Shown here piece after piece: positions 21,615 through 30,348 of a DNA stretch of 64,000 nucleotides. Numbering within the stretch: position 1 is the stretch's first letter; every line of letters begins with the position of its first letter. Source of the stretch: Actinomadura madurae. Its GTDB lineage: Bacteria; Actinomycetota; Actinomycetes; Streptosporangiales; Streptosporangiaceae. The translations under genes were made by a program, and so were the position numbers. The notes beneath the pieces are model-generated. The model was not told the origin of the DNA, ran no database searches, and was given only the letters and a program-made list of their open reading frames with translations. Location of the stretch: contig NZ_FOVH01000002.1 of NCBI RefSeq assembly GCF_900115095.1, positions 248,001 to 312,000 on the forward strand, written 5' to 3'.

Positions 21615-23585
21615 CTAGATCCCTTCCGGGTCGCTGTGCCCGCCGTCCGCGGCGGCGCCGGGCCGTGCGGGGGACGAGCCGGCTCCGCTCAGGTAGCGGC
21701 CCAGGGCCGACAGCGGGAAGACCAGGCGGTACAGGTGGTAGTTGATGTAGAAGTCGCCGGGGAAGCCGGTGCCGGTGAAGTGGTCCTCGTCCCACGTCCC
21801 GTCCGGCCGCTGGCGGTCGACGAGCCAGCGGATCCCGCGCTCGACCGACGGTCCGCGCTCGCCGGCCGCGAGCAGCGCCATCAGCGCCCACGCGGTCTGG
21901 GACGGGGTGGACGCGCCGTGCCCGACCCATGACCGGTCCCGGTAGGAGCGCAGGTCCTCGCCCCAGCCGCCGTCGTCGCGCTGGTGGCGCTCCAGCCAGC
22001 CGACCGCGTCCCGGATCACCGGCTTCTCCGGCCGGACGCCCGCCGCGATCAGCGCGGGCACGACGGCGCCCGTCCCGTACACGTGGTTGGCGCCCCACCG
22101 GCCGAACCACGAACCGTCCGGCTCCTGCGCCCTCAGCAGCCAGACGACGGCCCGCTTCACCAGCAGCGAGTCCGCCATGCCGCGTCGCGCCATCGCCTCC
22201 ACGACGTGCGCGGTGACGTCGGCGGACGGCGGGTCGATCACCTCGCCGAAGTCGCAGAACGGCAGCCTGCGGCATAGCGCGCGGGTGTTGTCGGCGTCGA
22301 ACGCGCCGAACCCGCCGTCCTTCGACACCATCCCGGCCATCCAGCGCACACCGCGCTCGATCGCCGGCTCCGCCCGCGGGTGGCGGACGCGGTCCAGCGC
22401 GATGACCACCTCGGCGGTGTCGTCGGTGTCGGGGTAGCAGTCGTTGTCGAACTCGAACGCCCAGCCGCCCGGGGGCAGGCCGGGCCGCCCGACCGACCAG
22501 TCGCCGGGCCCCCTCACCTCCTCGCCGATCACCCACTCGGCGGCCCGCTCCAGGGCCGGGTGCCCGGCGGGCAGGCCCGCGTCGGCCAGCGCGTTCATGG
22601 CGAGCGCGGTGTCCCAGACGGGGGACTGGCAGGCCTCCAGCCGCCGCCCCGACTCGTCCCGGATCGTGAAGCGTTCGAGGCCGTCCAGCCCTCGCCGGAC
22701 CACCGGGTGGTCGAGCCCGTAGCCGAGCAGGTGCAGCGCGAGCAGCGAGTACACCCACGGCGGCTGGATCCCGCCCCACGAGCCGTCCCGCTCCTGCCGC
22801 GCGATGATCCACTCGGCGGCGCGGCGGAGCGCGGCCCTGCGCACGCGCCTGAGCGGGCGCCGCTCGTACACGTGCAGGGCCCTGTCGAGCGCCTCGAACG
22901 CCTCGCCCCATCCGGGCAGGCGCCGCCCGCGGGGGCGCGGGACGTCGTGGTCCGGGTACAGCTCGTCCAGCGTGAACGGCAGCGGCCGGACGGGACGCAG
23001 CGCGCCCACCACGGTCAGCGGGACGATCGTCTGCCGCGCCCAGCACGCCCAGTCGTAGACGTTCAGCGGGAACCAGCGCGGCAGGAACATCATCTCCGGC
23101 GGCAGCACCGGCAGCTCGTCCCAGGGCCAGCGGCCGAACATCGCCAGCCAGAACCGGGTGAAGACGCGGGTGGCCGGGACGCCGCCCTCGCCGCGGATGT
23201 AGGCGGCGGCGCGGACCATGTGGCCCGCGTCGGGGAGGTCCCCGGCGAGCCGCAGCGCGACGTACGCCTCGGTGGTGGTGGACAGGTCCGGCGGGCCGTC
23301 GTGGAAGTTCGCCCAGGTGCCGTCGGCGGCCTGCTGGGACCTGATCCAGCGGGCCGCCTCGAAGGTGTCCTCGCCGGTGCGGATGCCGAGGAACTCGCGC
23401 AGCAGCAGGTCCTCGGCGTCCATGGTCACGTTGGTCTGGAGCTCGCCCTTCCACCATCCCTCGGGGGACTGGAGGAGGAGCAGGTGCTCGCGCGCGGCGT
23501 CCAGGGCCTCCGCGGCCGTTCTGGTCGTGGTGGGCGCCGTGGTGGGCGCTGCGGCGGTCTCCGTGGTCGGCTCTGTGGTCGTCAT
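21615..23585 (-). CDS. shc: Squalene-hopene cyclase
   Basis: A 656-residue triterpene cyclase converting squalene to hopene and hopanol at the membrane. After a Thr/Ala-rich leader (about 25 residues) come QW repeats (QSPEGWWKGEL, QQAADGTWANF, QERDGSWGGI, QEPDGSWFGRWG, QRDDGGWGED, QRPDGTWDED). The catalytic acid motif DTDDT follows NDCYP. The length matches bacterial Shc. The ATG at 23585 overlaps the stop of the prenyl synthase gene by one base. It is the fifth gene of the hpnC-D-E-prenyl synthase-shc-hpnH operon. Confidence 0.96.
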   Translation of the reverse strand: MTTTEPTTETAAAPTTAPTTTRTAAEALDAAREHLLLLQSPEGWWKGELQTNVTMDAEDLLLREFLGIRTGEDTFEAARWIRSQQAADGTWANFHDGPPDLSTTTEAYVALRLAGDLPDAGHMVRAAAYIRGEGGVPATRVFTRFWLAMFGRWPWDELPVLPPEMMFLPRWFPLNVYDWACWARQTIVPLTVVGALRPVRPLPFTLDELYPDHDVPRPRGRRLPGWGEAFEALDRALHVYERRPLRRVRRAALRRAAEWIIARQERDGSWGGIQPPWVYSLLALHLLGYGLDHPVVRRGLDGLERFTIRDESGRRLEACQSPVWDTALAMNALADAGLPAGHPALERAAEWVIGEEVRGPGDWSVGRPGLPPGGWAFEFDNDCYPDTDDTAEVVIALDRVRHPRAEPAIERGVRWMAGMVSKDGGFGAFDADNTRALCRRLPFCDFGEVIDPPSADVTAHVVEAMARRGMADSLLVKRAVVWLLRAQEPDGSWFGRWGANHVYGTGAVVPALIAAGVRPEKPVIRDAVGWLERHQRDDGGWGEDLRSYRDRSWVGHGASTPSQTAWALMALLAAGERGPSVERGIRWLVDRQRPDGTWDEDHFTGTGFPGDFYINYHLYRLVFPLSALGRYLSGAGSSPARPGAAADGGHSDPEGI

Positions 23586-24595
23586 CAGTGGTCCCGGCAG
23601 GTGACGAAGTCGGCGATGTGCAGGAACTCGGCGCGGACGGGGTCGGGCAACCGGGCGTCGAGGAGGTGCTCGGCGGCCCGCTGGATGCGGCTCTCGGCCT
23701 CGATCTCGGCCCAGGCGCGCCCGCCCGCGGCCTCCACGAGCGCGGCCGTCTCGGCCAGGTCGTCCTCCGACGGGTCCGGCCGCGCGTACAAATCGGAGAG
23801 CCGTGCCGCCTCCGGGGTGCCGGAGTTCAGCGCGGCGACGACCGGCAGCGACATCTTGCGGGACCGCAGGTCCGACAGCGCGGGCTTGCCGGTGATCTCC
23901 GGGTCGCCCCAGATGCCGAGGAGGTCGTCCACGAGCTGGAACGCGATGCCGAGGTCCTCGCCGAACCCCTGCAGCGCGGCGCACAGCTTCTCGGAGGCGC
24001 CGTCCAGGACGGCCCCGATCGCGCAGGAGCACGCCAGCAGCGCGGCCGTCTTGCCGGACGCCATCGCGACGCACTCGTCCACGCCGATCTGCCGGCGCGT
24101 CTCGAAGTCCATGTCGAGGGACTGGCCGGCGATGAGGCGGCGGGTCGCGGTGGACAGCGCGTGCGCCGCCCGCGCCGAGCCCTGGCCGGGCGCCTCCAGC
24201 AGCACCTCGGCCGCGAGGGCGAGCAGCGCGTCGCCGGCCAGGATCGCGGACGCCTCGCCGAACACCGTCCACGCCGCCGGCCGGTGCCGGCGCGTCCGGT
24301 CGCGGTCCATGATGTCGTCGTGCAGGAGCGAGAACGCATGGGTCAGCTCGACGGCGACCGCTCCCGGCAGGGCGCTCTCCGGCGGCGCCACGGCGGCGCG
24401 CGCGGACAGCAGGGCGAGCGCCGGGCGCAGCGCCTTTCCCGCCGGCTCCTTGCGCGGACGGCCCTCCTCGTCGGTCCAGCCGAGGTGGTAGGCGGCGACC
24501 CGGTACGTGCGCGGGTCGAGGCGGCCGACCGCGGCGCGCAGCGCCCCGTCGACGAGCTCGCGGACGTCGGTGAGCGAGACCGGCACGGTGGTCAT
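23585..24595 (-). CDS. Polyprenyl (farnesyl/geranylgeranyl) diphosphate synthase
   Basis: A 336-residue trans-prenyltransferase. The first Asp-rich region is LLHDDIMDRDRTRRHRP (DDxxD form) and the second is LVDDLLGIWGDPEITGKP. The Arg/Lys residues KALRPAL bind diphosphate. In this operon it most likely makes farnesyl diphosphate for squalene, though product length depends on residues before the first Asp-rich motif and is not certain. Start and stop overlap both neighbours (TCAT at 24592-24595, and one base with shc). Confidence 0.92.
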   Translation of the reverse strand: MTTVPVSLTDVRELVDGALRAAVGRLDPRTYRVAAYHLGWTDEEGRPRKEPAGKALRPALALLSARAAVAPPESALPGAVAVELTHAFSLLHDDIMDRDRTRRHRPAAWTVFGEASAILAGDALLALAAEVLLEAPGQGSARAAHALSTATRRLIAGQSLDMDFETRRQIGVDECVAMASGKTAALLACSCAIGAVLDGASEKLCAALQGFGEDLGIAFQLVDDLLGIWGDPEITGKPALSDLRSRKMSLPVVAALNSGTPEAARLSDLYARPDPSEDDLAETAALVEAAGGRAWAEIEAESRIQRAAEHLLDARLPDPVRAEFLHIADFVTCRDH

Positions 24596-26022
24596 CGGAC
24601 GCTCACCCTCTCCTCGGCCCGGCGCGTGCTCCTGAGATGGCGGCGGACCAGGTGGGCGGCGGTGAGACCGCTGCGCACCGCGCCCTCCATCGTGTCCGGC
24701 CAGCCCGTGTCGGTCCACGCGCCGGCCAGGAACAGGCCCGGCGCGCGCGTCACCGGCCCCGGCCGGGCGGCGGCGGAACCGGGACGCTGCCGGAACGTGG
24801 CGCGCCGCTCCCGCGTCACGAACAGCTCCCGGACCTCGGCGTCCCACGCGGCGGGCAGCAGCCGCCGCAGCTCCGGCACGAACCGCGACCGGATCCGGGC
24901 GGTCGGCATGTCGATCCAGCGGTCGGCCGCCGACAGCGAGACCGCGAGGTACTGGCCGCGGCGCAGCCCGCTCACCGCCGTCCGGTCGAAGACCCACTGG
25001 ACGGGGGAGCCGACCGCGGCGGCGAAAAGGTCGTTCCGGGGGGTGTGGGGGGTCGTCCCTCCACGCGAGAAAAGGTTGTTCCGGGGCGTGTGGGGGGTCG
25101 TCCCCCCACGCGAGAGCGGGAAGTCCGTGACCTTGCGGTCGTAGACGACGTGCACGTTCACGATCGGGCTCGCGTCCAGCTCGGCCCAGCGCAGCGGCTC
25201 CGGCAGCGCCTGCGCGGGCAGCAGCCGCGCCGCCGCCTCGTGCGGCACCGCCAGGATCACCGCGTCGGCGGCGATCGGCGTCCCGTCCACCACCACCTTC
25301 GGGTCGGTGGTGACGGCCTCGACCTTGGCCTTCAGCCGGACGGTCCCGCCCATCTCGGCGATCCGCCGCAGCGCCGGGCCGCCGTGCAGCTCCTCCAGCG
25401 GGACGAGCGGCAGCCCGATGTCGGCGGCGTCGGCGCGGCCGAACAGCGCCCGCCGGCACACCATCGCCGACAGCCCGAGCGCCGCCTCGTCCACCTCGGC
25501 GTTCAGCGCGGACGTGATGAACAGCCCCCACAGCGCGTCCCGCACCCAGGGCCGCTGCCCCCGCTGCGCCAGCCATGCCCCGGCCGACAGCGTGTCGAGC
25601 GCGGGGTCGGCGGGATCGAGGCGCCGCAGCGCCGCCGCGGCGCGCACCGCCCGGAGCCGGTCGGCGGGCGACAGCGGTGCGTACCCGGCCAGCGCCGGCA
25701 GCAGGTGCAGCGGGCTCGGCAGCGGCGACCGCCGCAGCCGCGCCGGCTCCGCCCCCGCCCGCAGGACGGGGACGTCGAACCTGTCCTGGACGTCGACGAG
25801 GTGATCGGCGCGCAGCCTGCGCAGCAGCCCCTGGTACGCCGAGCAGCACCGCAGGAACACGTGCTGGCCGTTGTCGACGCTCAGGTCGCCCCGCGTGAAC
25901 GAGTGCGTGGCGCCGCCCAGCCATGGCCGGGACTCCACGAGCGTCACCGGCACGCCCGACTCCTGGAGCGCGATCGCGGCGCTGATGCCGGCGAGCCCTC
26001 CTCCGACGATGACGACGCTCAC
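24592..26022 (-). CDS. hpnE: Hydroxysqualene dehydroxylase HpnE with duplicated 15-residue insertion
   Basis: A 476-residue FAD-dependent amine-oxidase-like enzyme that reduces hydroxysqualene to squalene, the third step of the HpnCDE route. The dinucleotide fold is VVIVGGGLAGISAAIALQESG at the N-terminus, then WLGGATHSF, NGQHVFLRCC, SPVQWVFDRT and the C-terminal FLAGAWTDTGWPDTMEGAVR. Inside, just before AAAVGSPVQW, the 15-residue block SRGGTTPHTPRNNLF occurs twice in tandem. HpnE proteins have a short turn at this point, so 30 residues look inserted. The DNA of each unit holds a GC palindrome. The 4-bp overlap with the prenyl synthase and the 28-bp gap after hpnD show co-transcription. Confidence 0.93.
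   Translation of the reverse strand: MSVVIVGGGLAGISAAIALQESGVPVTLVESRPWLGGATHSFTRGDLSVDNGQHVFLRCCSAYQGLLRRLRADHLVDVQDRFDVPVLRAGAEPARLRRSPLPSPLHLLPALAGYAPLSPADRLRAVRAAAALRRLDPADPALDTLSAGAWLAQRGQRPWVRDALWGLFITSALNAEVDEAALGLSAMVCRRALFGRADAADIGLPLVPLEELHGGPALRRIAEMGGTVRLKAKVEAVTTDPKVVVDGTPIAADAVILAVPHEAAARLLPAQALPEPLRWAELDASPIVNVHVVYDRKVTDFPLSRGGTTPHTPRNNLFSRGGTTPHTPRNDLFAAAVGSPVQWVFDRTAVSGLRRGQYLAVSLSAADRWIDMPTARIRSRFVPELRRLLPAAWDAEVRELFVTRERRATFRQRPGSAAARPGPVTRAPGLFLAGAWTDTGWPDTMEGAVRSGLTAAHLVRRHLRSTRRAEERVSVR
25025..25114 (-). repeat. 45-bp tandem duplication in hpnE carrying a GC palindrome
   Basis: Units 25025-25069 and 25070-25114 are the same length and differ at a few positions. On the minus strand each holds a stem such as GTGGGGGG-acga-CCCCCCAC followed by ACACCCCCCGGAACGAC. 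A closely similar block (CCGGGGG-cggt-CCCCCGG then ACCCCCCGAACGAC) lies between genes at 57803-57834, so this appears to be a dispersed palindromic element that entered hpnE in frame and then duplicated. Confidence 0.75.
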
Positions 26023-26050
26023 CGGCCCACCCCCAGGGCTCCGGCGGCGC

Positions 26051-26968
26051 TCACCGCTCCACCCCCGACAGCGCGCGGGCCGCCACGACGGCCTTCTGCC
26101 AGGTGGGCAGCGACGCCCGCGCGTTCAGCGCGAGCTGGGGGCGCTCGGCGATGTTCTCCAGGAGCCGCCGGTAGATGCCGGCCATCGCCGCCGTGCACGC
26201 CGCGCTGCGCCGGTCCAGCAGCGGCAGGAGGCGCAGCCCCTCCGCGTACCAGGCCCGCGCCCGCTCCGCCTGGAAGCCGATCAGCTCGTTCAGCCGCCAC
26301 GGCGGGTCGACGAACGCGCCCGACTCGTCCAGCTCCAGCGTGCAGCCGAACCGGGCCAGGTCCTCCGCCGGGATGTAGGTCCGCCCGGCCATCCGGTCCT
26401 CGCGCAGGTCGCGCAGGATGTTCGTGAGCTGGAGCGCGACGCCGAGCGAGTCCGCGAGCCCCTCGGCCCGCTGCCGGCCGTCCGGCCCGAACACGCCGAG
26501 CGACAGCCGCCCGACCGTCCCGGCGACCCGCTGGCAGTACCGCAGCAGGTCGTCGAACGTCCGGTAGTCGGCGCCGCGGACGTCGTTCTCGCAGCCGTCG
26601 ATCAGCTCCTCGAACGCCTCCAGCGGGATCGGGTAGCGGCCCGCCGCGTCCGCCAGCGCCGTCAGCACCGGGTGGCCCTCCAGCGCCCGGACGTCCAGCC
26701 GCCGCCGCAGCACCTCCTGCACGGTCGCGAGCCGCTGCCGCGACCGGTCCAGCAGGTCGAGCCGCACGCACGCCGGCTCCGGCCCGTCCCCGATGTCGTC
26801 GATGCCCCGCGCGAACGCGTAGATCGCGCTCATCGCCCGCCGCTTCGGGGCCGGCATCAGCCGGATCCCGTAGGCGAAGTTGCGGGCCTCGTCGCGCACC
26901 ACCCGCTCGCAGTGCCGGTACGCCTCGGCAACCCGCTCGGAACGCTCGCAAGCCTCCGAAACCGTCAT
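26051..26968 (-). CDS. hpnD: Presqualene diphosphate synthase
   Basis: A 305-residue squalene/phytoene-synthase-fold enzyme joining two farnesyl diphosphates into presqualene diphosphate. It has the FAYGIRLMPAPKRRAMSAIYAFA signature region (residues 30-55), the first Asp-rich motif ARGIDDIGDG, and the second in LTNILRDLREDRMAGRTYIP. The ATG at 26968 has an AGGGAGAGGG ribosome site and overlaps the hpnC stop by 4 bp. A longer upstream frame would overlap hpnC and is not likely. Confidence 0.94.
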   Translation of the reverse strand: MTVSEACERSERVAEAYRHCERVVRDEARNFAYGIRLMPAPKRRAMSAIYAFARGIDDIGDGPEPACVRLDLLDRSRQRLATVQEVLRRRLDVRALEGHPVLTALADAAGRYPIPLEAFEELIDGCENDVRGADYRTFDDLLRYCQRVAGTVGRLSLGVFGPDGRQRAEGLADSLGVALQLTNILRDLREDRMAGRTYIPAEDLARFGCTLELDESGAFVDPPWRLNELIGFQAERARAWYAEGLRLLPLLDRRSAACTAAMAGIYRRLLENIAERPQLALNARASLPTWQKAVVAARALSGVER

Positions 26969-27828
26969 CGCCCTCTCCCTCCAAGAGCGCGCGCCCAGCG
27001 GGCCGGCAGGGCGGCCCGCCGCGGACGCGGCGGATGCGCGAGCACGTCGAAACGCCCGCGTTCCAGAGCCGACAGCGCCGAGCGTCCCCCGGCCACGTAG
27101 CCGGCGACGGCGAAGCGCGCCCACCCGGTCAGGCCCGCCATCAGCGGCCCGGCGCCCCCGTCCAGCAGGTCGCGGGCACGCCCGGCCTGCAGTGCCAGGA
27201 CGCCGCGCAGCCGCGTCGGCGTCACCCGGCGGGCCAGGTCGTCCTCGGCGCAGCCGAACCGCCGCAGGTCCTCGCCGGGCAGGTAGATCCGCCCGCTCCG
27301 GTAGTCCTGTCCGGCGTCCTGGCAGTGCTCGATGATCTGCAGCGCCGTGCAGACGTCGTCGGACGCCGCCTCCAGCCGCGCCGTGTGTGCGCGGAACACG
27401 CGCAGCACGATCCGTCCCACTGGCGCGGCCGACAGGGCGCAGTACCCCTTCAGCTCCTCGAACGTGTCGTACCGGTGGACGGTCTGGTCCTGCCGGTTTG
27501 CCTGGACGAGGTCGCGGAACGGCTCCTCCGGGATCCGGTGCGCGTGCACCGTCCGCGCCAGCCGCCTTAACTGCGGCAGGTTCGGCGTCCGTCCGGCGAA
27601 CACGCGGTCCAGGTCGTCGTCCACGAGGCCGAGCAGCTTCGGCCGCTGCTCCGCCGGCGCCTCGTCGCCGATGTCGTCGACGAGCCGCGCGAAGCCGTAC
27701 ACGGCCCGCAGGTCGGCGCGGTGCCGGGCCGGGAGCAGCCGCGCCGCCACCGGGAAGTTCTCCCGCGCCGCGAGCCGGTCCAGCGCGCGGTCGTGCTCCT
27801 CGGCGCTCCAGGACGGTTCAATGATCAC
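26965..27828 (-). CDS. hpnC: Hydroxysqualene synthase
   Basis: A 287-residue enzyme of the squalene-synthase fold that turns presqualene diphosphate into hydroxysqualene. It shows ENFPVAARLLPARHRADLRA, the Asp-rich ARLVDDIGDE, GYCALSAAPVGRIVLRVF and the second Asp-rich-like CQDAGQDYRSGRIYLP. It is the first gene of the hopanoid operon. The start is a GTG at 27828 without a visible Shine-Dalgarno sequence. An AT-rich patch on the upstream side (27884-27895) may belong to the operon promoter. The order C-D-E-prenyl synthase-shc-H is the classical actinobacterial one. Confidence 0.94.
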   Translation of the reverse strand: MIIEPSWSAEEHDRALDRLAARENFPVAARLLPARHRADLRAVYGFARLVDDIGDEAPAEQRPKLLGLVDDDLDRVFAGRTPNLPQLRRLARTVHAHRIPEEPFRDLVQANRQDQTVHRYDTFEELKGYCALSAAPVGRIVLRVFRAHTARLEAASDDVCTALQIIEHCQDAGQDYRSGRIYLPGEDLRRFGCAEDDLARRVTPTRLRGVLALQAGRARDLLDGGAGPLMAGLTGWARFAVAGYVAGGRSALSALERGRFDVLAHPPRPRRAALPARWARALGGRGR

Positions 27829-28310
27829 CTAGAGGAGATCGGCAGGTCCGGCACGAGAGAAACTCTGGCCGAGGTATGGACTTATTTAAACGATGCGTGT
27901 CCCGGGCCTGAACCGGTCCAGGATTCCGCGCCGCGACAACCCGGGAAAGGCCGCCCGGAACCGGCACGCGACCGGACGATCAGTGGGGTTGCGGGTCGAG
28001 GCCGAGTTCCGTCCGTTCCACGAGCGGGTCGCGCGGACGGAACTCGGCATCGTCGGCACGGTCGGCATCGAGACCCCAGCAGTGCTTCGGCCACTTCAGC
28101 GGGCGCGCCCGCACCGACGGCGGCACCTGGATCGACTTCGACGACCTCACCGGGTGGGCGGAGGAGTCCCGCCAGCGGTGGTGAATCCCCGCCTGTATCG
28201 GGGCTTGCATCTATCTTAGAATCAAGTTCTAATTTGAGTCCGGGGCGCGGGGTTCGGTGCCGTGCCCGGCTCGGGGGGCTGCCAGAAGCGCCGTGCTGAA
28301 AGGGGGCCCT
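27829..28310. other. Intergenic region between hpnC and esterase, possible gene remnant
   Basis: No intact gene. On the plus strand a short frame at 27893-28080 (ending near RTELGIVGTVGIE) appears to continue in a shifted frame as CFGHFSGRARTDGGTWIDFD and ends at a TGA near 28183. The two parts might be a decayed gene, but I do not recognise it. The left side should carry the hopanoid promoter and the right side the esterase promoter. Confidence 0.35.
28205..28233 (+). promoter_or_regulatory. Promoter with palindromic operator upstream of the esterase
   Basis: TTGCAT (28205-28210), a 17-bp spacer and TCTAAT (28228-28233) make a good sigma-70-type promoter, rare in such GC-rich DNA. TTAGAA-tcaag-TTCTAA (28216-28232), a perfect 6-bp dyad, overlaps the spacer and -10, a classic repressor position. 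No regulator gene is adjacent. Confidence 0.6.
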
Positions 28311-29885
28311 GTGAGGCTCACCGGCATCTCCCTGCTCGCGTCCGCTCTCCTTCTCGCCGGGGCCGCGCCGGCCGTGGCCCAGCAGCGTCCAACGGATCCG
28401 TCCGCCGTCGTCCGCACCGACCGCGGACTGGTGCGCGGCCAACCGCAACCGGGCTATCGGCTGTTCCAAGGCATCCCCTATGCGGCGCCTCCGACGGGGA
28501 GCCTGCGCTGGAGACCGCCGCAACCGGTGCGGCCGTGGCAGGGCACCTACGACGCGACGTCCCCGCGCAGCCAATGCGCACAGCTCGCCCCGCCCTACGG
28601 CGGCGACACCACCTACGGCGAAGACTGCCTGTACCTCAACGTCACCACCCCTGACCGCGCACACCGGCGGCACGGGCTGCCGGTCATGGTGTGGGTCCAC
28701 GGCGGCGGCAACACGACCGGTAGCGGCAGCGTCTACAACGCGGCCAAGCTCGCGGTGGACGGCGACGTCGTGGTCGTCACCGTCAACTACCGCCTCGGGC
28801 CCCTCGGCTGGCTCGCGCACCCCGGCCTGGAGAACGGCGCCGATCGGCGCTACCAGGCAGGCAACTACGGACTGCTCGACCAGCAGGCCGCGTTGCGTTG
28901 GGCGCAGCGCAACGCCAGGGCCTTCGGCGGGGATCCTCGGAACGTGACGTTGTTCGGTGAATCCGCCGGTGCCGCCGACTCCTGCGCCAACCTCGCCTCG
29001 CCGTCTGCGGCCGGACTGTTCCACAAGGTGATACCGGAAAGCTTCAGCTGCGCCACCCCCGTCCGGACCGAAGCCTCGGCAGAGGCCGACGCGGCATCGC
29101 TCGCCAAGGCCGTGGGGTGCGACCAGGGCTCGCCGGTGGACAACGCCGCATGCCTGCGGGACGTGCCCGTCAAGACGCTGCTGGAGACCTTCGACGCGGC
29201 GGGGATGAGCGCCGGGCCCGTCGCCGGCGGCGACCGCGTGCTGCCACTGCAACCCGAGAAGGCCATCGAGCAGGGGCGCTTCAACCGGGTGCCGGTGATG
29301 CACGGCAACACGCTGGACGAGATGCGGCTGTACGTCTCGTTGCTCCACCCGAACCCCATGACGGAGGCGCAGTACGAGAGCATCGTCCGCTCGACGTACG
29401 GCGACGCCGCCGGCGCGGTGCTCGCTCGGTATCCGGCACGGAACTACTCCGATCCACGGATCGCGCTGGCCACCATCCAGACCGACGCCGGCGGCGCGCT
29501 CTCCACCTGCCTGCACCAAGACGCGTTCCAGCTGCTCGAACGCGCGGGCGTCCCGGTCTACGCGTACCAGTTCGCCGACCGCACCGCACCGCCGCTCATC
29601 GACGTCCCCGGATTCGACGAGGGCGCCGAGCACGCCACCGAGCTGACCTTCCTGTTCCCGGGACTGCTCGGCGAACTCGACCCGCGGCAGCAGCGGCTCT
29701 CCGATGCGATGGTCGGCTACTGGACGTCCTTCGCCTGGAACGGCAGGCCGAAGGCGCGGCACGCACCGCACTGGCCGCGCTTCCGGTCACCGGGCGACGT
29801 CCTGTCGCTGGCCCCGGGAGCGCGCGGCATCCACCGCACCGACACCTCCCGGACCAGCAACTGCGCGTTCTGGGACTCCCTCTGA
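28311..29885 (+). CDS. Secreted type-B carboxylesterase
   Basis: A 524-residue alpha/beta-hydrolase of the carboxylesterase/para-nitrobenzyl-esterase family. A Sec signal peptide covers about residues 1-25 (hydrophobic SLLASALLLAGAAPAVAQQ). Family motifs are FQGIPYAAPPTGSLRWRPPQ, EDCLYLNV, the oxyanion hole VHGGG, and the nucleophile elbow GESAG. The catalytic His is likely in the EGAEHATELTFLF segment. It should hydrolyse esters outside the cell; the substrate is unknown. The GTG at 28311 follows AAAGGGGG. A promoter with a palindrome lies about 75 bp upstream. It ends 15 bp before the convergent DUF1905 gene. Confidence 0.9.
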   Translation: MRLTGISLLASALLLAGAAPAVAQQRPTDPSAVVRTDRGLVRGQPQPGYRLFQGIPYAAPPTGSLRWRPPQPVRPWQGTYDATSPRSQCAQLAPPYGGDTTYGEDCLYLNVTTPDRAHRRHGLPVMVWVHGGGNTTGSGSVYNAAKLAVDGDVVVVTVNYRLGPLGWLAHPGLENGADRRYQAGNYGLLDQQAALRWAQRNARAFGGDPRNVTLFGESAGAADSCANLASPSAAGLFHKVIPESFSCATPVRTEASAEADAASLAKAVGCDQGSPVDNAACLRDVPVKTLLETFDAAGMSAGPVAGGDRVLPLQPEKAIEQGRFNRVPVMHGNTLDEMRLYVSLLHPNPMTEAQYESIVRSTYGDAAGAVLARYPARNYSDPRIALATIQTDAGGALSTCLHQDAFQLLERAGVPVYAYQFADRTAPPLIDVPGFDEGAEHATELTFLFPGLLGELDPRQQRLSDAMVGYWTSFAWNGRPKARHAPHWPRFRSPGDVLSLAPGARGIHRTDTSRTSNCAFWDSL

Positions 29886-29900
29886 CCACGCCCCGCCCGG

Positions 29901-30203
29901 CTAGCCGAGGCGTTCGGTGAGGTGGACGGTGACCTTGTCGCCTTCCTCCTTGCCGAGCGCCTCACGGAGCTCCGCCTTCACGGCCAGTTTGTGGTTGCCG
30001 TCGCCCAGGGCCATGAAGGAGCCCTGGAACGGGTGCCCGTCGATGGTCCCCGTCACCTTCACCAGGCCGCGGGTACCGAAGAACTCGGCCGACTCCGGCC
30101 AGATGACGTAGGTCCAGCCGCCCTTGGCGGGGCTCTTCCGCAGGATCTCGGTGAACTCCTTGTCGAGCGGCGTGCTCTTCGCGCTCTTGGACTGTGCTGT
30201 CAC
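29901..30203 (-). CDS. DUF1905 domain protein
   Basis: A 100-residue protein matching the small DUF1905 beta-barrel family: [63 protein letters not shown]. The biochemical role is unknown. The GTG at 30203 is supported by GGAGG 7 nt upstream; the longer frame reaching 30323 lacks such a signal. It is the last of a run of minus-strand genes but separated by 145 bp from the DHFR-like gene. Confidence 0.8.
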   Translation of the reverse strand: MTAQSKSAKSTPLDKEFTEILRKSPAKGGWTYVIWPESAEFFGTRGLVKVTGTIDGHPFQGSFMALGDGNHKLAVKAELREALGKEEGDKVTVHLTERLG

Positions 30204-30348
30204 GGTGTGTCCTCCCCGCGTGTCGGCCCCGGCCTCTGTCAGGGCCTTCCATGGACGAGACCACGCCGGGCGGCAGAACTCATCGATGTGGGCGAGATGG
30301 AGACGGTTCACGAGGCTCACCATTCCCGGACGGCTCGCGGGGAGGGTC

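Noticed and set aside
23586..24272. Extension of the shc frame upstream of 23585
   Set aside because: This lies in the prenyl synthase gene in another frame; Shc normally starts at the Thr-rich leader.
27893..28219. Intact plus-strand gene of 108 codons
   Set aside because: The protein is Arg/Pro-rich without motifs and the only domain-like segments lie in different frames; treated as possible remnant only.
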